Source: Ancylobacter gelatini (GTDB lineage Bacteria; Pseudomonadota; Alphaproteobacteria; Rhizobiales; Xanthobacteraceae). Taken from it: a DNA stretch of 64,000 nt. The notes below the pieces were generated by a model. That model made no database searches. It saw only the letters and a list, made by a program, of their open reading frames with translations, and had not been told where the DNA came from. This document shows positions 33,719 through 41,859 of the stretch, piece by piece; positions within the stretch are counted from its first letter, which is position 1, and every line of letters starts with the position of its first letter. A program made the translations under genes and the position numbers. The stretch is from the NCBI RefSeq assembly GCF_022601675.1, contig NZ_JAKVIL010000009.1, forward strand, positions 62,001 to 126,000, written 5' to 3'.

Positions 33719-36007
33719 TCAGGCCTTGCCGCCGCTGCCGAGCAGGCGGAGCGCGTTCATCGTCACCAGCACCGTCGCGCCGGTATCGGCAAGGATCGCC
33801 GGCCACAAACCGGTGATGCCGAGCAGCGTGGTGACGAGGAACACCGCCTTCAGCCCGAGCGCGATGGCGATGTTCTGGTGGATGTTGGCCATGGCGCGGC
33901 GCGCGAGGTTCACCATGGCGGCGAGGTCGCCGATGCGCCCGTGCAGGATCGCGGCGTCCGCCGTCTCCAGCGCGACATCGGTGCCGCCGCCCATGGCGAT
34001 GCCGACATTGGCGGCGGCGAGCGCGGGCGCGTCATTGATGCCATCGCCGACCTTGGCGACCTTCAATCCCTGCGCCTGCAACTCACTGACGATGCGCTGC
34101 TTGTCGGCCGGCATCAGCCCGGCGCGGACCTCGATGCCGAGATCGCGGCCGATCGCTTCCGCGGTGCGTGGATTGTCGCCGGTGAGCATGATGGTGCGCA
34201 GGCCGAGCGTGCCCAGCGCGCGCAGGCCGGCGGCGGCGTCCGCGCGCGGCTCGTCGCGCATGGCGATGACGCCGGCCAGCACGCCGTCGGCGAGCAGCAC
34301 GGAGACGCTCTTGCCCTCGCCGGTGGCGGCATCGATCGCGGCCTGCTGGGCGGGCGAGAGACCGGCGCGGGCCTGCACGGCTTTAGCCGAACCAAGGAAC
34401 AAAGCGCGGCCCTCGACGGCGCCGCTCACCCCCTCGCCGCCCGCCACGCCGGCCTGCTGCACCGCCGGCAAAGCGAGGCCCCGCGTGGCGGCCTCGCCAA
34501 GGATGGCGGCAGCGAGCGGATGGGTCGAGCCCGCTTCCAGAGCCCCGGCGAGGCGCAGCACGCCGGCCGCGTCGAAACCGTCAAAAGCGATGATATCGGT
34601 CACCACCGGCTTGCCCTCGGTAAGCGTGCCGGTCTTGTCGAGCGCGACGACATCGACGCCGCGCAGATTCTCCAGCACCGCGCCGCCCTTGATCAGCAGG
34701 CCGCGCTTTGCCCCCGCCGCCAGTGCCGCCGCGATCGCCGCCGGGGTGGAGATGACCAGCGCGCAGGGGCAGCCGATGAGCAGTATCGCGAGGCCCTTAT
34801 AGACCCACTCGTCCCACGCCCCGCCAAAGGCCAGCGGCGGCACGGTGGCGACCAGCGCCGCCAGCACCACCACGAACGGCGTGTACCAGCGCGAGAAGCG
34901 GTCGATGAAGCGTTCGGTCGGCGCCTTACTTTCCTGCGCCTCCTCCACGAGGCGCACCACGCGGGCGATGGTGTTGTCGGACGGCGCGGTGGTGGAGCGG
35001 ATGGTCAGTGCCGCCTCGCCATTCACCGTGCCGGCGAAGACGGGATCGCCCGCCTGCTTGGCGACCGGCACGCTTTCGCCGGTGACCGGGGCCTCGTTCA
35101 CAGAACCGGCGCCCTCCAGCACCTCGCCATCGGCGGGAATGCGCTCGCCGGGGCGCACCAGCAGCGTCGCGCCGACGGCAAGGCTCTCGGCCGGCACCTC
35201 ACGGGTCTGGCCGTTCTCGATGAGGCGCGCGGTCTTCGGCACCAGCGCGGTCAGCGCGCGGATCGAGGAGCGCGCACGCCCGGCGGCGACGCCCTCCAGC
35301 AGTTCGCCGACAAGGAACAGGAACACCACCATGGCGGCCTCCTCCCCGGCACCGATGAACACGGCGCCGATGGCGGCGATGGTCATCAGCATCTCGATGG
35401 AGAACGGCGTGCCGTTGAGCGCGGCCATGATCGCGCGCCGGGCGATCGGGACCAGCCCGACCAGCATCGCGGCGGTGAACACCCACAAATCGAGGCCGGG
35501 GAACAGATGGCCGACGCCATAGGCCAGCACCAGCGCCGCGCCGCAGCCGATAGTCAGCCGGCCCTTGGCGGTGCGCCACCAGCCGCCTTCCATCGGCTCC
35601 ATATGGGCGTGGTCATGGCCTTGCGCTGTCGGCGGCGTCGCGGCGGGGGAATGCTCGTGGGCGTCACCATGAGCATGGTCATGATCATGATGGGCATGCT
35701 CATGGGCGTGGTGGTGGTCGTCGTGATCGTGCCCGCTGCACGGGCCGTGCTCATGGTGCGGCGCGTGCCCGGCCAGGGCAGGGGCGGGCGCCGCGGCCAG
35801 CGCGACGATGCGGTAGCCGAGGCTGGAGACGCGCTTTTCCACCAAAGCGAGGTCCGCACCTTCGTGATCCACGGTCATGATGCCGGCGGTAACCGAAACC
35901 GCCACCTCCTCCACCCCGGCCACCCGCCGCACCGCGGTGTCGATCTTGGCGGCGCACGAGGCGCAATCCATGCCCTCGATCCGGTAGCGGCTCTTCAGCG
36001 TCGACAT
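33719..36007 (-). CDS. Heavy-metal P1B-type ATPase (ZntA/CadA-like, Zn/Cd/Pb)
   Basis: A 762-aa exporter. It has an N-terminal HMA domain with GMDCASCAAKID (about 8-19), then a very His-rich linker (about 72-135, alternating His/Asp/Glu) and eight TM helices. The ion-channel motif is IGCPCALVIS, the phosphorylation site DKTGTLTEG, and the hinge VGDGINDAPAL. CPC with an HMA plus His-rich linker indicates Zn/Cd/Pb rather than Cu. The divergent MerR gene and its operator lie 68 bp upstream. AGAGGG precedes the ATG at 36007. Confidence 0.94.
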   Translation of the reverse strand: MSTLKSRYRIEGMDCASCAAKIDTAVRRVAGVEEVAVSVTAGIMTVDHEGADLALVEKRVSSLGYRIVALAAAPAPALAGHAPHHEHGPCSGHDHDDHHHAHEHAHHDHDHAHGDAHEHSPAATPPTAQGHDHAHMEPMEGGWWRTAKGRLTIGCGAALVLAYGVGHLFPGLDLWVFTAAMLVGLVPIARRAIMAALNGTPFSIEMLMTIAAIGAVFIGAGEEAAMVVFLFLVGELLEGVAAGRARSSIRALTALVPKTARLIENGQTREVPAESLAVGATLLVRPGERIPADGEVLEGAGSVNEAPVTGESVPVAKQAGDPVFAGTVNGEAALTIRSTTAPSDNTIARVVRLVEEAQESKAPTERFIDRFSRWYTPFVVVLAALVATVPPLAFGGAWDEWVYKGLAILLIGCPCALVISTPAAIAAALAAGAKRGLLIKGGAVLENLRGVDVVALDKTGTLTEGKPVVTDIIAFDGFDAAGVLRLAGALEAGSTHPLAAAILGEAATRGLALPAVQQAGVAGGEGVSGAVEGRALFLGSAKAVQARAGLSPAQQAAIDAATGEGKSVSVLLADGVLAGVIAMRDEPRADAAAGLRALGTLGLRTIMLTGDNPRTAEAIGRDLGIEVRAGLMPADKQRIVSELQAQGLKVAKVGDGINDAPALAAANVGIAMGGGTDVALETADAAILHGRIGDLAAMVNLARRAMANIHQNIAIALGLKAVFLVTTLLGITGLWPAILADTGATVLVTMNALRLLGSGGKA

Positions 36008-36037
36008 GACAGGCCCTCTTGCTAGATGTCGGGGCCG

Positions 36038-36068
36038 AGCCTACTTCCTCTAGCGACTAGAGGAGCAA
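36038..36068 (-). promoter_or_regulatory. MerR-type promoter/operator of the metal ATPase
   Basis: On the minus strand TTGCTC (-35, 36063-36068) and TAGGCT (-10, 36038-36043) are 19 bp apart, the elongated spacing typical of MerR-activated promoters. A perfect 7-3-7 inverted repeat CCTCTAG-CGA-CTAGAGG (36047-36063) lies within the spacer. It resembles CadR/PbrR operators. Confidence 0.85.
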
Positions 36069-36075
36069 GGGCGAA

Positions 36076-36507
36076 ATGCCGGACGCGCAATTCACCATCG
36101 GCGACGCCGCCAATGCGAGCGGCGTCAAGGTGCCGACCATCCGCTATTATGAGGAGATCGGCCTGCTGCCGCCTCCGCCGCGCACCGAGGGCGGGCGGCG
36201 CTCCTATGGCCGGGCCGATCTCGACCGGCTCAGCTTCATCCGCCACGCCCGCGAGCTGGGTTTCGAGGTGGATGCGATCCGCACCCTGCTGGCGCTGCAG
36301 GAAACCCCGGACCAGTCCTGCGCCGCCGCCGACGCCATCGCCCGCGAGCGGCTGATCGAGGTGGAGCGGCGCATTGCCAGCCTCTCCGCGCTGCGCGCCG
36401 AGCTGGAGCGCATGGTTGAGGGTTGTTCGCACGGGCATGTCGGCGAGTGCCGGGTGATCGACATCCTCGCCGATCACGGCAAATGCGCGCACCACCGCAT
36501 GGTGTGA
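36076..36507 (+). CDS. MerR family metal-responsive activator (CadR/PbrR/ZntR-like)
   Basis: A 143-aa regulator. The MerR winged helix is FTIGDAANASGVKVPTIRYYEEIGLLPPPPR (about 6-36), followed by the dimerisation helix. Metal-binding Cys are at 82 (SCAAAD), 117 (GCSHGH) and 125 (ECRVID), matching the three-Cys site of CadR/PbrR, and a C-terminal HGKCAHH tail adds His and C137. It should activate the divergent ATPase on Zn, Cd or Pb by untwisting the 19-bp-spacer promoter at 36038-36068. Confidence 0.92.
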   Translation: MPDAQFTIGDAANASGVKVPTIRYYEEIGLLPPPPRTEGGRRSYGRADLDRLSFIRHARELGFEVDAIRTLLALQETPDQSCAAADAIARERLIEVERRIASLSALRAELERMVEGCSHGHVGECRVIDILADHGKCAHHRMV

Positions 36508-36528
36508 CACCGTTCGCGGAGGCCGGGA

Positions 36529-37566
36529 TCACCCCTCCCGCCACAACGGCCAGGTGTCGGCGAGGCGATAACCCGCCGGCCAGGGATCGGCGGGGTCGAG
36601 CAGGAGCTGGCGGGTGTCGGTGATCCAGGCGCGGCCTTCGATCGAGGGAATAATAGCCGGCTTATCTCCGATCCGGGTCTCGCCCTCGATCCGGCAGTGG
36701 AATTGCGAGCCGATGATCGAGCGGCCGATATAGGCGTCGCCGGTCTTCAGCATGCCGCGCGCATGCAGCACGGCGAGGCGCGCCGAACAACCGGTGCCCG
36801 TGGGCGAGCGGTCGATCTTGCCGGGGCGGATCGCCACCGCATTGGCACCGACCGCCACGCCGTCCTCATAGGTCAGCGGCGCGGCGAACTGGCAGAACGA
36901 GATGTGATTCCAGTCGGCATTCACCGGATGGCGGAACCCGAGCTGCTGGTTGGCCGCCTTCACGATCCGCATGCCGGTCTCGGCGAGGTCCTTCGCCTCG
37001 TCGGGACGGATGGAGAAGCCGAGCGCCTGCGCGTCGACGATAACGAAGCTGTCGCCGCCATAGGCGATGTCGATGGTCAGCGTGCCGAGCCCCTCCACCT
37101 CCAGCGCAGCACCCAGCCGATCGACGAAGGAGGGATGGTTGACCACGCGGATGCGTTCCGCCTTGCCGTTGCGGCACTGCGCCACGACCTCGACCAGCCC
37201 GCCCGGGGCCTCCAGCGTCAGCCGGGTTTCCGGCTCGGTCATTGGCACGATGCCGCTGTCGAGCAGCACGGTGGCGACGCAGATCGAATTGGAGCCGGAC
37301 ATGGGCGGCGTATCCTCCGGCTCCATGATGATGAAGGCGGCGTCCGCGCGCGGGTCCTTCGGCGGCACCAGCAGGTTCACATGGCGGAACACCCCGCCGC
37401 GCGGCTCCTGCAGCACGAAATCGCGCAGCCGCCGGTCGCGGGCGATGAAGCGCGACTGCGCCCACAGGGTTTCGCCGGGCGGGGGCGCGACGCCGCCGAC
37501 GATGACATCGCCGACCTCACCCTCGGCATGGCAGCCCACGATGTGGATGATTTTCGTGGAACGCAT
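36529..37566 (-). CDS. Proline racemase family protein, Ser/Thr type (likely hydroxyproline dehydratase)
   Basis: A 345-aa member of the proline racemase superfamily. The first catalytic position reads [11 protein letters not shown] (S90) and the second [12 protein letters not shown] (T256), in place of the two Cys of racemases and epimerases. A Thr at the second position is the mark of trans-3-hydroxy-L-proline dehydratases. Ser at the first position occurs in some epimerases; the Ser/Thr pair makes a dehydratase most likely. GGGAGG precedes the ATG at 37566. It is the last gene of the minus-strand hydroxyproline operon and lies 81 bp behind the 4-hydroxyproline epimerase. Confidence 0.85.
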   Translation of the reverse strand: MRSTKIIHIVGCHAEGEVGDVIVGGVAPPPGETLWAQSRFIARDRRLRDFVLQEPRGGVFRHVNLLVPPKDPRADAAFIIMEPEDTPPMSGSNSICVATVLLDSGIVPMTEPETRLTLEAPGGLVEVVAQCRNGKAERIRVVNHPSFVDRLGAALEVEGLGTLTIDIAYGGDSFVIVDAQALGFSIRPDEAKDLAETGMRIVKAANQQLGFRHPVNADWNHISFCQFAAPLTYEDGVAVGANAVAIRPGKIDRSPTGTGCSARLAVLHARGMLKTGDAYIGRSIIGSQFHCRIEGETRIGDKPAIIPSIEGRAWITDTRQLLLDPADPWPAGYRLADTWPLWREG

Positions 37567-37647
37567 GGGAACCTCCCTCACGGGCGCCGTGGCGCTCATC
37601 ATCCCGCTGGGAATGAGCCGGCTATCTATCGCCGCCGACGTCGGTCC

Positions 37648-38649
37648 TCACACGACGACGAAACCATGCGCGAACGGATCGCGGTCGTCGATGAAGATGG
37701 TGTTGTAGCCGGTCATGCGCGCCCAGCCGCCGATGGAGGGGATGATGGCGTCGCGATCCCCCACCTTCACGGCCGCCTCGACCCGGCCCTTGAACAGCGA
37801 GCCGATGATGCTCTCATGGATGAACTCGTCGCCGACCTTGAGCTTGCCCAAGGCCGCGAGCTGGGCCATCCGAGAGGAGGTGCCGGTGCCGCAGGGCGAG
37901 CGGTCGATCGCCTTGTCGCCATAGAACACCGCGTTGCGGGCATGAGCCTCGGGGTGCTCCGGCGCGCCGGTCCAGAGGATGTGCGAGAGGCCGCGTATCT
38001 CCGGCTTTTCGGGGTGCACGAACTCGTATTTCTCGTTCAGCGCCCTGCGCAGCGCGCCGCTCATGCCGATCAGCTCGCCGGCGGTGAAATCCGCCATGTC
38101 GCGGAAGGCGTCCTGCGGCTCGACGATGGCGTAGAAATTCCCGCCATAAGCAACATCGACGCTCACCTCGCCGAGGCCGGGGCACTGCGCGGTGAGGCCC
38201 TGCGCATAGAGGAAGCCGGGCACATTGGTGATGCGCACCTCCTCCACATATTGCCCCTCCTGCCGGTATTCCGCCTTCACCACGCCGGCCGGCGTGTCGA
38301 GCATCAGCACGCCCGGCGTCTTCGGGGTGACGAGGCCGTGCTCGATCGCCATGGTCACCGTGCCGATGGTGCCGTGGCCGCACATGGGCAGGCAGCCCGA
38401 CGTCTCGATGAACAGGATGGCGACATCGCAGTCCGGCCGCGTCGGCGGATAGAGGATCGAGCCGGACATCATGTCGTGGCCGCGCGGCTCGAACATGAGG
38501 CCGGTGCGGATCCAGTCGAACTCCTTGAGGAAATGCGCGCGCTTCTCGATCATGGTCGCGCCCTGAAGTACCGGACCGCCGCCGGCCACGAGACGCACGG
38601 GGTTGCCGCAGGTGTGGCCGTCTATGCAGAAGAAGCTGTGTCGCGCCAT
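37648..38649 (-). CDS. 4-hydroxyproline 2-epimerase (proline racemase family)
   Basis: A 333-aa enzyme with both catalytic Cys of the epimerase/racemase type: LPMCGHGTIG (C90) and DRSPCGTGTSSR (C253). The N-terminus FFCIDGHTCGNPVRLVAGGGP and the MSGSILYPP segment match 4-hydroxyproline 2-epimerases, which convert trans-4-hydroxy-L-proline to cis-4-hydroxy-D-proline. The context (D-amino-acid dehydrogenase, pyrroline-hydroxycarboxylate deaminase) supports this over plain proline racemase. The start at 38649 matches the family. Confidence 0.9.
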   Translation of the reverse strand: MARHSFFCIDGHTCGNPVRLVAGGGPVLQGATMIEKRAHFLKEFDWIRTGLMFEPRGHDMMSGSILYPPTRPDCDVAILFIETSGCLPMCGHGTIGTVTMAIEHGLVTPKTPGVLMLDTPAGVVKAEYRQEGQYVEEVRITNVPGFLYAQGLTAQCPGLGEVSVDVAYGGNFYAIVEPQDAFRDMADFTAGELIGMSGALRRALNEKYEFVHPEKPEIRGLSHILWTGAPEHPEAHARNAVFYGDKAIDRSPCGTGTSSRMAQLAALGKLKVGDEFIHESIIGSLFKGRVEAAVKVGDRDAIIPSIGGWARMTGYNTIFIDDRDPFAHGFVVV

Positions 38650-38668
38650 GGTGAGTGCTCGTGAGGGG

Positions 38669-39907
38669 CTAGAAGCGGTTGGCCCGTAGCGGGGAGAGGT
38701 CGAAAGGCGGCGTGCGCCCGGCAATGATATCGGCAATCAGCCGTCCCGTCGCCGCGCTCTGGGTCAGGCCGAGATGGCCGTGGCCGAACGCATAGAGCAC
38801 CCGGCTCGACGCGCTGGACGGACCGATGACGGGAAGCGAATCCGGCAGCGAGGGGCGGAAGCCCATCCATTGCCGCCCGCCCTCGGTGTTCAGCCCCGGC
38901 AGGAACGCGGCCGCCTTGGCCAGCATGGCGGCCGAGCGCTTGTAGTTCGGCGCGAGCTTCAGCCCGCCCAGCTCCACCGCGCCGCCGACGCGGATGCCGG
39001 TGGAGAGCGGCGTCACCACGAAGCCATGGCCGCCGAAGGTGAGCTGGCGCCTCAGATCAAAGGCGCCCGGCGGCAGGGTGGTGTTGTAACCACGCTCGGT
39101 CTCCAGCGGGACGGCGTCGCCGAGCTGCCGCGCCAGTGGGCGCGACCAAGCGCCGGCCGCGATCACCGCACGGGAGGCGGTGAGATGGGCGCCGTCCGCC
39201 AGATGCAGCCGCACCGTCGCGCCCGATGGCTCGATGCGCACCACCTCCCCGGGCTCGATGGCCGCGCCACGCGCCATGACCTGATCGAACAGCGCGAGGG
39301 CGAAATGATAGGGATCGTCGACTGTCTTCCAGTGCGGCGTAAAGGTGCCGGCAATGAAGCGGGGCGACAGGCCGGGCTGCAGCTCGGCGAGCCGCACGCC
39401 GCGCACATGCTGGAACGGAATGCCCTCGGCCGCGCGAATCTCCCAGCCCGGCTGCGCGGCGGCAAGCTCGGCTTCGCTCTCATAAAGCTGGAGATTGCCG
39501 TCGGTCCGCACCTTCGCCGACAGGCCGGCATCGCGCACCATCAGTTCCATCGCCTGCGAAGCGACGCGCATCAGCGCGCTCTGGACGGTGATGGACTGGC
39601 GGAAACGGTCCATCTGGCTCGCGCGCCAGAACCGCGCAAGCCAGGGCAGGATCCGCGGCAGGTAGGTGGGAGGTATCGCCAGAGGGCCGAGCGGATCGAG
39701 CAGCCATTTCGGCGCCTGCCGCAGGATGCCGGGCGAGGCCAGCGGCATGATGTCGGAAAAGGCGAAGGCGCCGGCATTGCCGAAGCTCGCGCCTTCCGCG
39801 ACCCCGCCGCGCTCGATCAGCCGCACCCGCCGCCCTTCATTCTGCAGGTGATGGGCAATCGCGAGGCCGACAATGCCGGCCCCGACAATGGCGACGTCCT
39901 CATTCAT
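38669..39907 (-). CDS. FAD-dependent D-amino-acid (D-hydroxyproline) dehydrogenase, DadA-like
   Basis: A 412-aa flavoprotein. The FAD-binding motif is VAIVGAGIVGLAIAHHLQNEG (about 5-25) and the C-terminal DAO-fold part has ERGYNTTLPPG, GIRVGGAVELGG and PVIGPSSASSRVLYAFGHGHLGLTQSAATGRLIADI. In this cluster it should oxidise cis-4-hydroxy-D-proline to pyrroline-4-hydroxy-2-carboxylate, passing electrons to the membrane. It is single-gene (DadA-like), not the three-subunit type. It is 19 bp upstream of the epimerase gene. Confidence 0.9.
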   Translation of the reverse strand: MNEDVAIVGAGIVGLAIAHHLQNEGRRVRLIERGGVAEGASFGNAGAFAFSDIMPLASPGILRQAPKWLLDPLGPLAIPPTYLPRILPWLARFWRASQMDRFRQSITVQSALMRVASQAMELMVRDAGLSAKVRTDGNLQLYESEAELAAAQPGWEIRAAEGIPFQHVRGVRLAELQPGLSPRFIAGTFTPHWKTVDDPYHFALALFDQVMARGAAIEPGEVVRIEPSGATVRLHLADGAHLTASRAVIAAGAWSRPLARQLGDAVPLETERGYNTTLPPGAFDLRRQLTFGGHGFVVTPLSTGIRVGGAVELGGLKLAPNYKRSAAMLAKAAAFLPGLNTEGGRQWMGFRPSLPDSLPVIGPSSASSRVLYAFGHGHLGLTQSAATGRLIADIIAGRTPPFDLSPLRANRF

Positions 39908-40002
39908 GCGGCCTTGTCTCCTTCGCCCGTCATCGCGCCGCGACCCGGCGCGGGAATCGAGCGATTGACCCGATTCGAGCGCGGGGGGGAAGAGCGATGC
40001 GG

Positions 40003-40899
40003 TCAGGCGGCCTTGGCGAGCTGCGGGCGGGTCGCCAGCGCCTCGCGGACGATCTGCTCCACCTTGGCGCGCTGCTCGCCTTCCAGCGGCAGGCGGGGGG
40101 CGCGCACGCGCTCATTGGTGCCGATCACCATGGCCTCGACCATTTTGAGGTTCTGCACCAAGTAGGTGGAGACATCGAGGTCGAGCAGCGGGCGGAACCA
40201 GCGATAGATCGCCAGCGCCTCGTCATAGCGCTTGGCCTTCATCAGCCGGTAGATCGCGACCGTCTCCTCCGGGAAGGCGATGACGAGGCCGGCGACCCAG
40301 CCCACGGCACCGAGCGCCAGCGCCTCGAAGGCGAGATTGTCGACGCCGGTGAACACGTCGAAGCGGTCGCCGAAGCGGTTCTGGATCTCGACGGTGCGGC
40401 GGATGTCGTCGGAGGATTCCTTCACCGCAACGAAGCGCTCATCCTTCGCCAACTGCTCCATGATCTCCAGCGTCACGTCGACCCGGTAGGCGATGCGGTT
40501 GGAATAGATCATCACCGGAAGATCGGCGCGGGCGGCCACCGCGGAAAGCGTCGCCACCGTCTCCTTCGGGTTGGTGTGGTAGACGAGGCTCGGCACCACC
40601 ATCAGACCGGAAGCGCCGGCCTTTGCGGCGCGGGCGGCGAGGCTCGCGCAGTCGCGGGTGGAAGCGTCGGCAATGGTCATCAGCACCGGCCGGCCGCCGG
40701 CGACGGACTGCGCGACATGGAGCACGTCGAGCCGTTCGTCATGGGAGAGCATCGGCCCCTCGCCGAGCGAGCCGTTGACGATCAGCCCGTCGACGCCGGC
40801 CGCGATCTGCAGCGCGAAGCAGCGCTCCATTTCCTTGAAGTCGAGCCGGTCGTCCTCGGTGAACTTGGCGGTGACGGCGGGAAGGACACCAGACCACAT
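40003..40899 (-). CDS. Dihydrodipicolinate synthase family, likely pyrroline-4-hydroxy-2-carboxylate deaminase
   Basis: A 298-aa class I aldolase-type TIM barrel. The Schiff-base Lys is in FVAVKESSDD (K160) and the active-site Tyr in VMIYSNRIA (Y132). The carboxylate-binding loop is NGSLGEGPML (42-51), where DHDPS has a GTTGE-type loop. With hydroxyproline genes on both sides, the role as deaminase giving alpha-ketoglutarate semialdehyde is favoured. AGGAG lies 8 nt before the ATG at 40899. It is the first gene of the minus-strand operon, divergent from the GntR gene. Confidence 0.88.
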   Translation of the reverse strand: MWSGVLPAVTAKFTEDDRLDFKEMERCFALQIAAGVDGLIVNGSLGEGPMLSHDERLDVLHVAQSVAGGRPVLMTIADASTRDCASLAARAAKAGASGLMVVPSLVYHTNPKETVATLSAVAARADLPVMIYSNRIAYRVDVTLEIMEQLAKDERFVAVKESSDDIRRTVEIQNRFGDRFDVFTGVDNLAFEALALGAVGWVAGLVIAFPEETVAIYRLMKAKRYDEALAIYRWFRPLLDLDVSTYLVQNLKMVEAMVIGTNERVRAPRLPLEGEQRAKVEQIVREALATRPQLAKAA

Positions 40900-40978
40900 G
40901 GCAGCAGCTCCTGTCGGTTGATCGGCCGGCCCGCATCTCAGATCAGGGCAGCCCGCGGTTGACGAGAGCATCTATTTT

Positions 40979-40988
40979 TTGGATCCAA
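40979..40988. promoter_or_regulatory. Palindromic candidate operator for the GntR/FCD regulator
   Basis: A perfect TTGGATCCAA palindrome lies in the 195-bp divergent gap between the deaminase operon and the GntR gene, within an AT-rich patch (40972-41010) that stands out from the surrounding GC-rich DNA. On the minus strand it overlaps a TTGCAA -35-like element. Confidence 0.55.
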
Positions 40989-41094
40989 TTTGCAATATCC
41001 TTTTTGCCAATCCGTTGCGGATTCCTTCGCGAGCGGGCAAGAATCCGTATCGCCGCGTTCTGTTCTACGGGCAGGCGAGGCGGAAGGGGAAAGC

Positions 41095-41859
41095 ATGAAG
41101 CTCAAGGCAACCGATATCGGCCAGATGGCCTCCGCGTCCGAAGTGATCTTCGAGGCGCTGCGCGAGGCCATTGCCCAGGGCGACGTGAAAGAGGGCGAGG
41201 CGCTCCGTCAGGACCACATCGCCCGCATGTTCAATGTCAGCCGCATCCCGGTGCGCGAGGCCCTCACCCGGCTTGAAGAACAGGGTCTGGTTTCGACCCA
41301 GCGCTACCGTGGCGCCGTGGTCGCCCGGCTTTCCATCGACGAAATCCGCGAAATCTTCGAGTTCCGCGCGCTGCTGGAACCGGAGATCCTGCGCTATTCG
41401 GTGGCCCGCATGACCGACGACGCGCTGGAGAAGGCGCGGCGCTTCGCCCGCGCTTTCGCGACCGAGACCGACGGCGCGCGCTGGGGCGACCTCAACCGCA
41501 GCTTTCATTACGCGCTCTATGAAGAAGCCGGCCGGCCCTATTATCTCCAGACCATCTCGACCGCGCTCGACCGGGTGGACCGCTATCTGCGCGCCCAGCT
41601 GGTGCTCACCGCCGGCATGGATCGGGCCCGGCGCGAGCATCAGGGCATTCTGGACGCGTGCATCGCGCGCGACGCCGCGCTGGCGGCAAGGCTCACCCGC
41701 GACCATATTCTCGGAGCCTGCGATTCGCTGCTCGATTTCCTCGACCGGCAACGCGCGGGCGAGACCCGGCACGGCGACGTGGACGCTGGCGATACGGGTA
41801 CGGGCGATACGGCCATGCGCGATATGGCGGGCGGCCATATGGGGAAAGGCACGCGATGA
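41095..41859 (+). CDS. GntR/FCD regulator of the hydroxyproline cluster
   Basis: A 254-aa regulator. It has a winged helix with QDHIARMFNVSRIPVREALTRLEEQGLV (about 38-65) and an FCD domain (about 78-220) with RSFHYALYEEAGRPYY and HQGILDACIARD. The last roughly 35 residues (from about 220) are a Gly/Asp/Thr/Met-rich, low-complexity tail absent from typical members; its DNA has a repeated GGCGATACGG unit (41788 and 41803). GGAAGGGGA precedes the ATG at 41095. The stop overlaps the aldose epimerase start by 4 nt. It most likely controls the divergent hydroxyproline operon. Confidence 0.88.
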   Translation: MKLKATDIGQMASASEVIFEALREAIAQGDVKEGEALRQDHIARMFNVSRIPVREALTRLEEQGLVSTQRYRGAVVARLSIDEIREIFEFRALLEPEILRYSVARMTDDALEKARRFARAFATETDGARWGDLNRSFHYALYEEAGRPYYLQTISTALDRVDRYLRAQLVLTAGMDRARREHQGILDACIARDAALAARLTRDHILGACDSLLDFLDRQRAGETRHGDVDAGDTGTGDTAMRDMAGGHMGKGTR

